The position numbers and the translations under genes were made by a program. Shown here piece after piece: positions 63,604-64,000 of a DNA stretch of 64,000 nt. Under the pieces are notes generated by a model. The model was not told the origin of the DNA. It ran no database searches and saw only the letters and a program-made list of their open reading frames with translations. Within the stretch, counting starts at the first letter, position 1; every line of letters starts with the position of its first letter. The DNA lies in NCBI GenBank assembly GCA_016165875.1, contig JABBOT010000080.1, forward strand, positions 3,503,205 through 3,567,204, in the 5' to 3' direction. The stretch is from Acanthopleura granulata. Its lineage: Eukaryota > Mollusca > Polyplacophora > Chitonida > Chitonidae.

Positions 63604-63808
63604 CTCCGTGACTTCCACTTCTCCAGACAACGTGGCTACATAATGAATACTATTATCTACTATCTTATATACTCGCCTATAACCAAGCACGAGAAAATGT
63701 ATCAAAAGAAAAGTGCAACAAATGAAGGCAATCCATGTAAGCCTAAATCGTTTTGATAAATAAGTCATTTATTTTACACGAATATTATCCTTGAATCAGA
63801 GCATTCAA

Positions 63809-63814
63809 AATAAA
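63809..63814 (+). terminator. polyadenylation signal of vitellogenin
   Basis: AATAAA lies about 206 bases after the TAA stop (63601-63603). It is the only canonical signal seen between the stop and the window end, giving a short 3' UTR. Confidence 0.7.
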
Positions 63815-64000
63815 TTGCATTTCTCCTTTGCAACATTTCGTTTGTCAGTTATTCGTCGTGTGCATGCATGTCTGATTGGTTGGTTGGTTGGTTTCTGGTG
63901 TATGTTGCTTTCAACAAGCGGGAGTTACAGGAGGCAAACGTTACTTGCCTGGTAAAACAAATTTCCTTCTGTATGCGTAACGAGAATGTTAAAAATTGCA

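Overview
This is animal nuclear DNA: genes are split by GT-AG introns, gene density is low, and tRNA-derived SINEs, MITE-like hairpins, minisatellites and microsatellites are abundant. The commonest repeat is a SINE of about 250 bp. It has a tRNA-like head (a TGGCCGAG-type A box), a body reading 'ATAATGCTGGCCGCCGTCGTATAAGTG' in pieces, and an (AAAT)n tail. I associate this repeat with marine lophotrochozoans, most likely molluscs. That assignment rests on recognition, not on a search.

Layout. (1) 1-414 is the last coding exon of a PARP-family ADP-ribosyltransferase. (2) 415-13,390 holds no recognisable gene. It carries a 49-bp and a very long 46-bp minisatellite, four full or near-full SINEs, a MITE and a roughly 450-bp palindrome. 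(3) 13.4-16.2 kb and 20.9-25.6 kb are two tandem cytosolic sulfotransferase (SULT) genes. Their five-exon structures match in exon length and intron phase, apart from the ends of the gene. Both lack the conserved lysine of the PAPS-binding loop, and the first has no start codon where the second has its ATG. (4) 25.6-36.6 kb is intergenic, with a broken reverse-transcriptase relic, a 34-bp minisatellite, SINE pieces and one unrecognised 140-codon ORF on the minus strand. (5) 36.7-63.6 kb is a complete vitellogenin gene on the plus strand. I joined 30 exons into one uninterrupted reading frame of 2154 codons (2197 in an alternative model). It runs from a TATA box and a signal peptide, through the lipid-transfer N-terminal region and an acidic tract, to a long charged helical region and a C-terminal von Willebrand type D domain, with a polyadenylation signal after the stop.

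The three loci have no evident joint pathway; nothing here indicates an operon-like or immune system. The most notable observations are the substitutions in the active-site loops of the SULT pair, the large helical exon of vitellogenin, a GC-AG intron in vitellogenin, a long palindrome with a tRNA-like promoter, and an inverted pair of SINE tails that share the same downstream flank.
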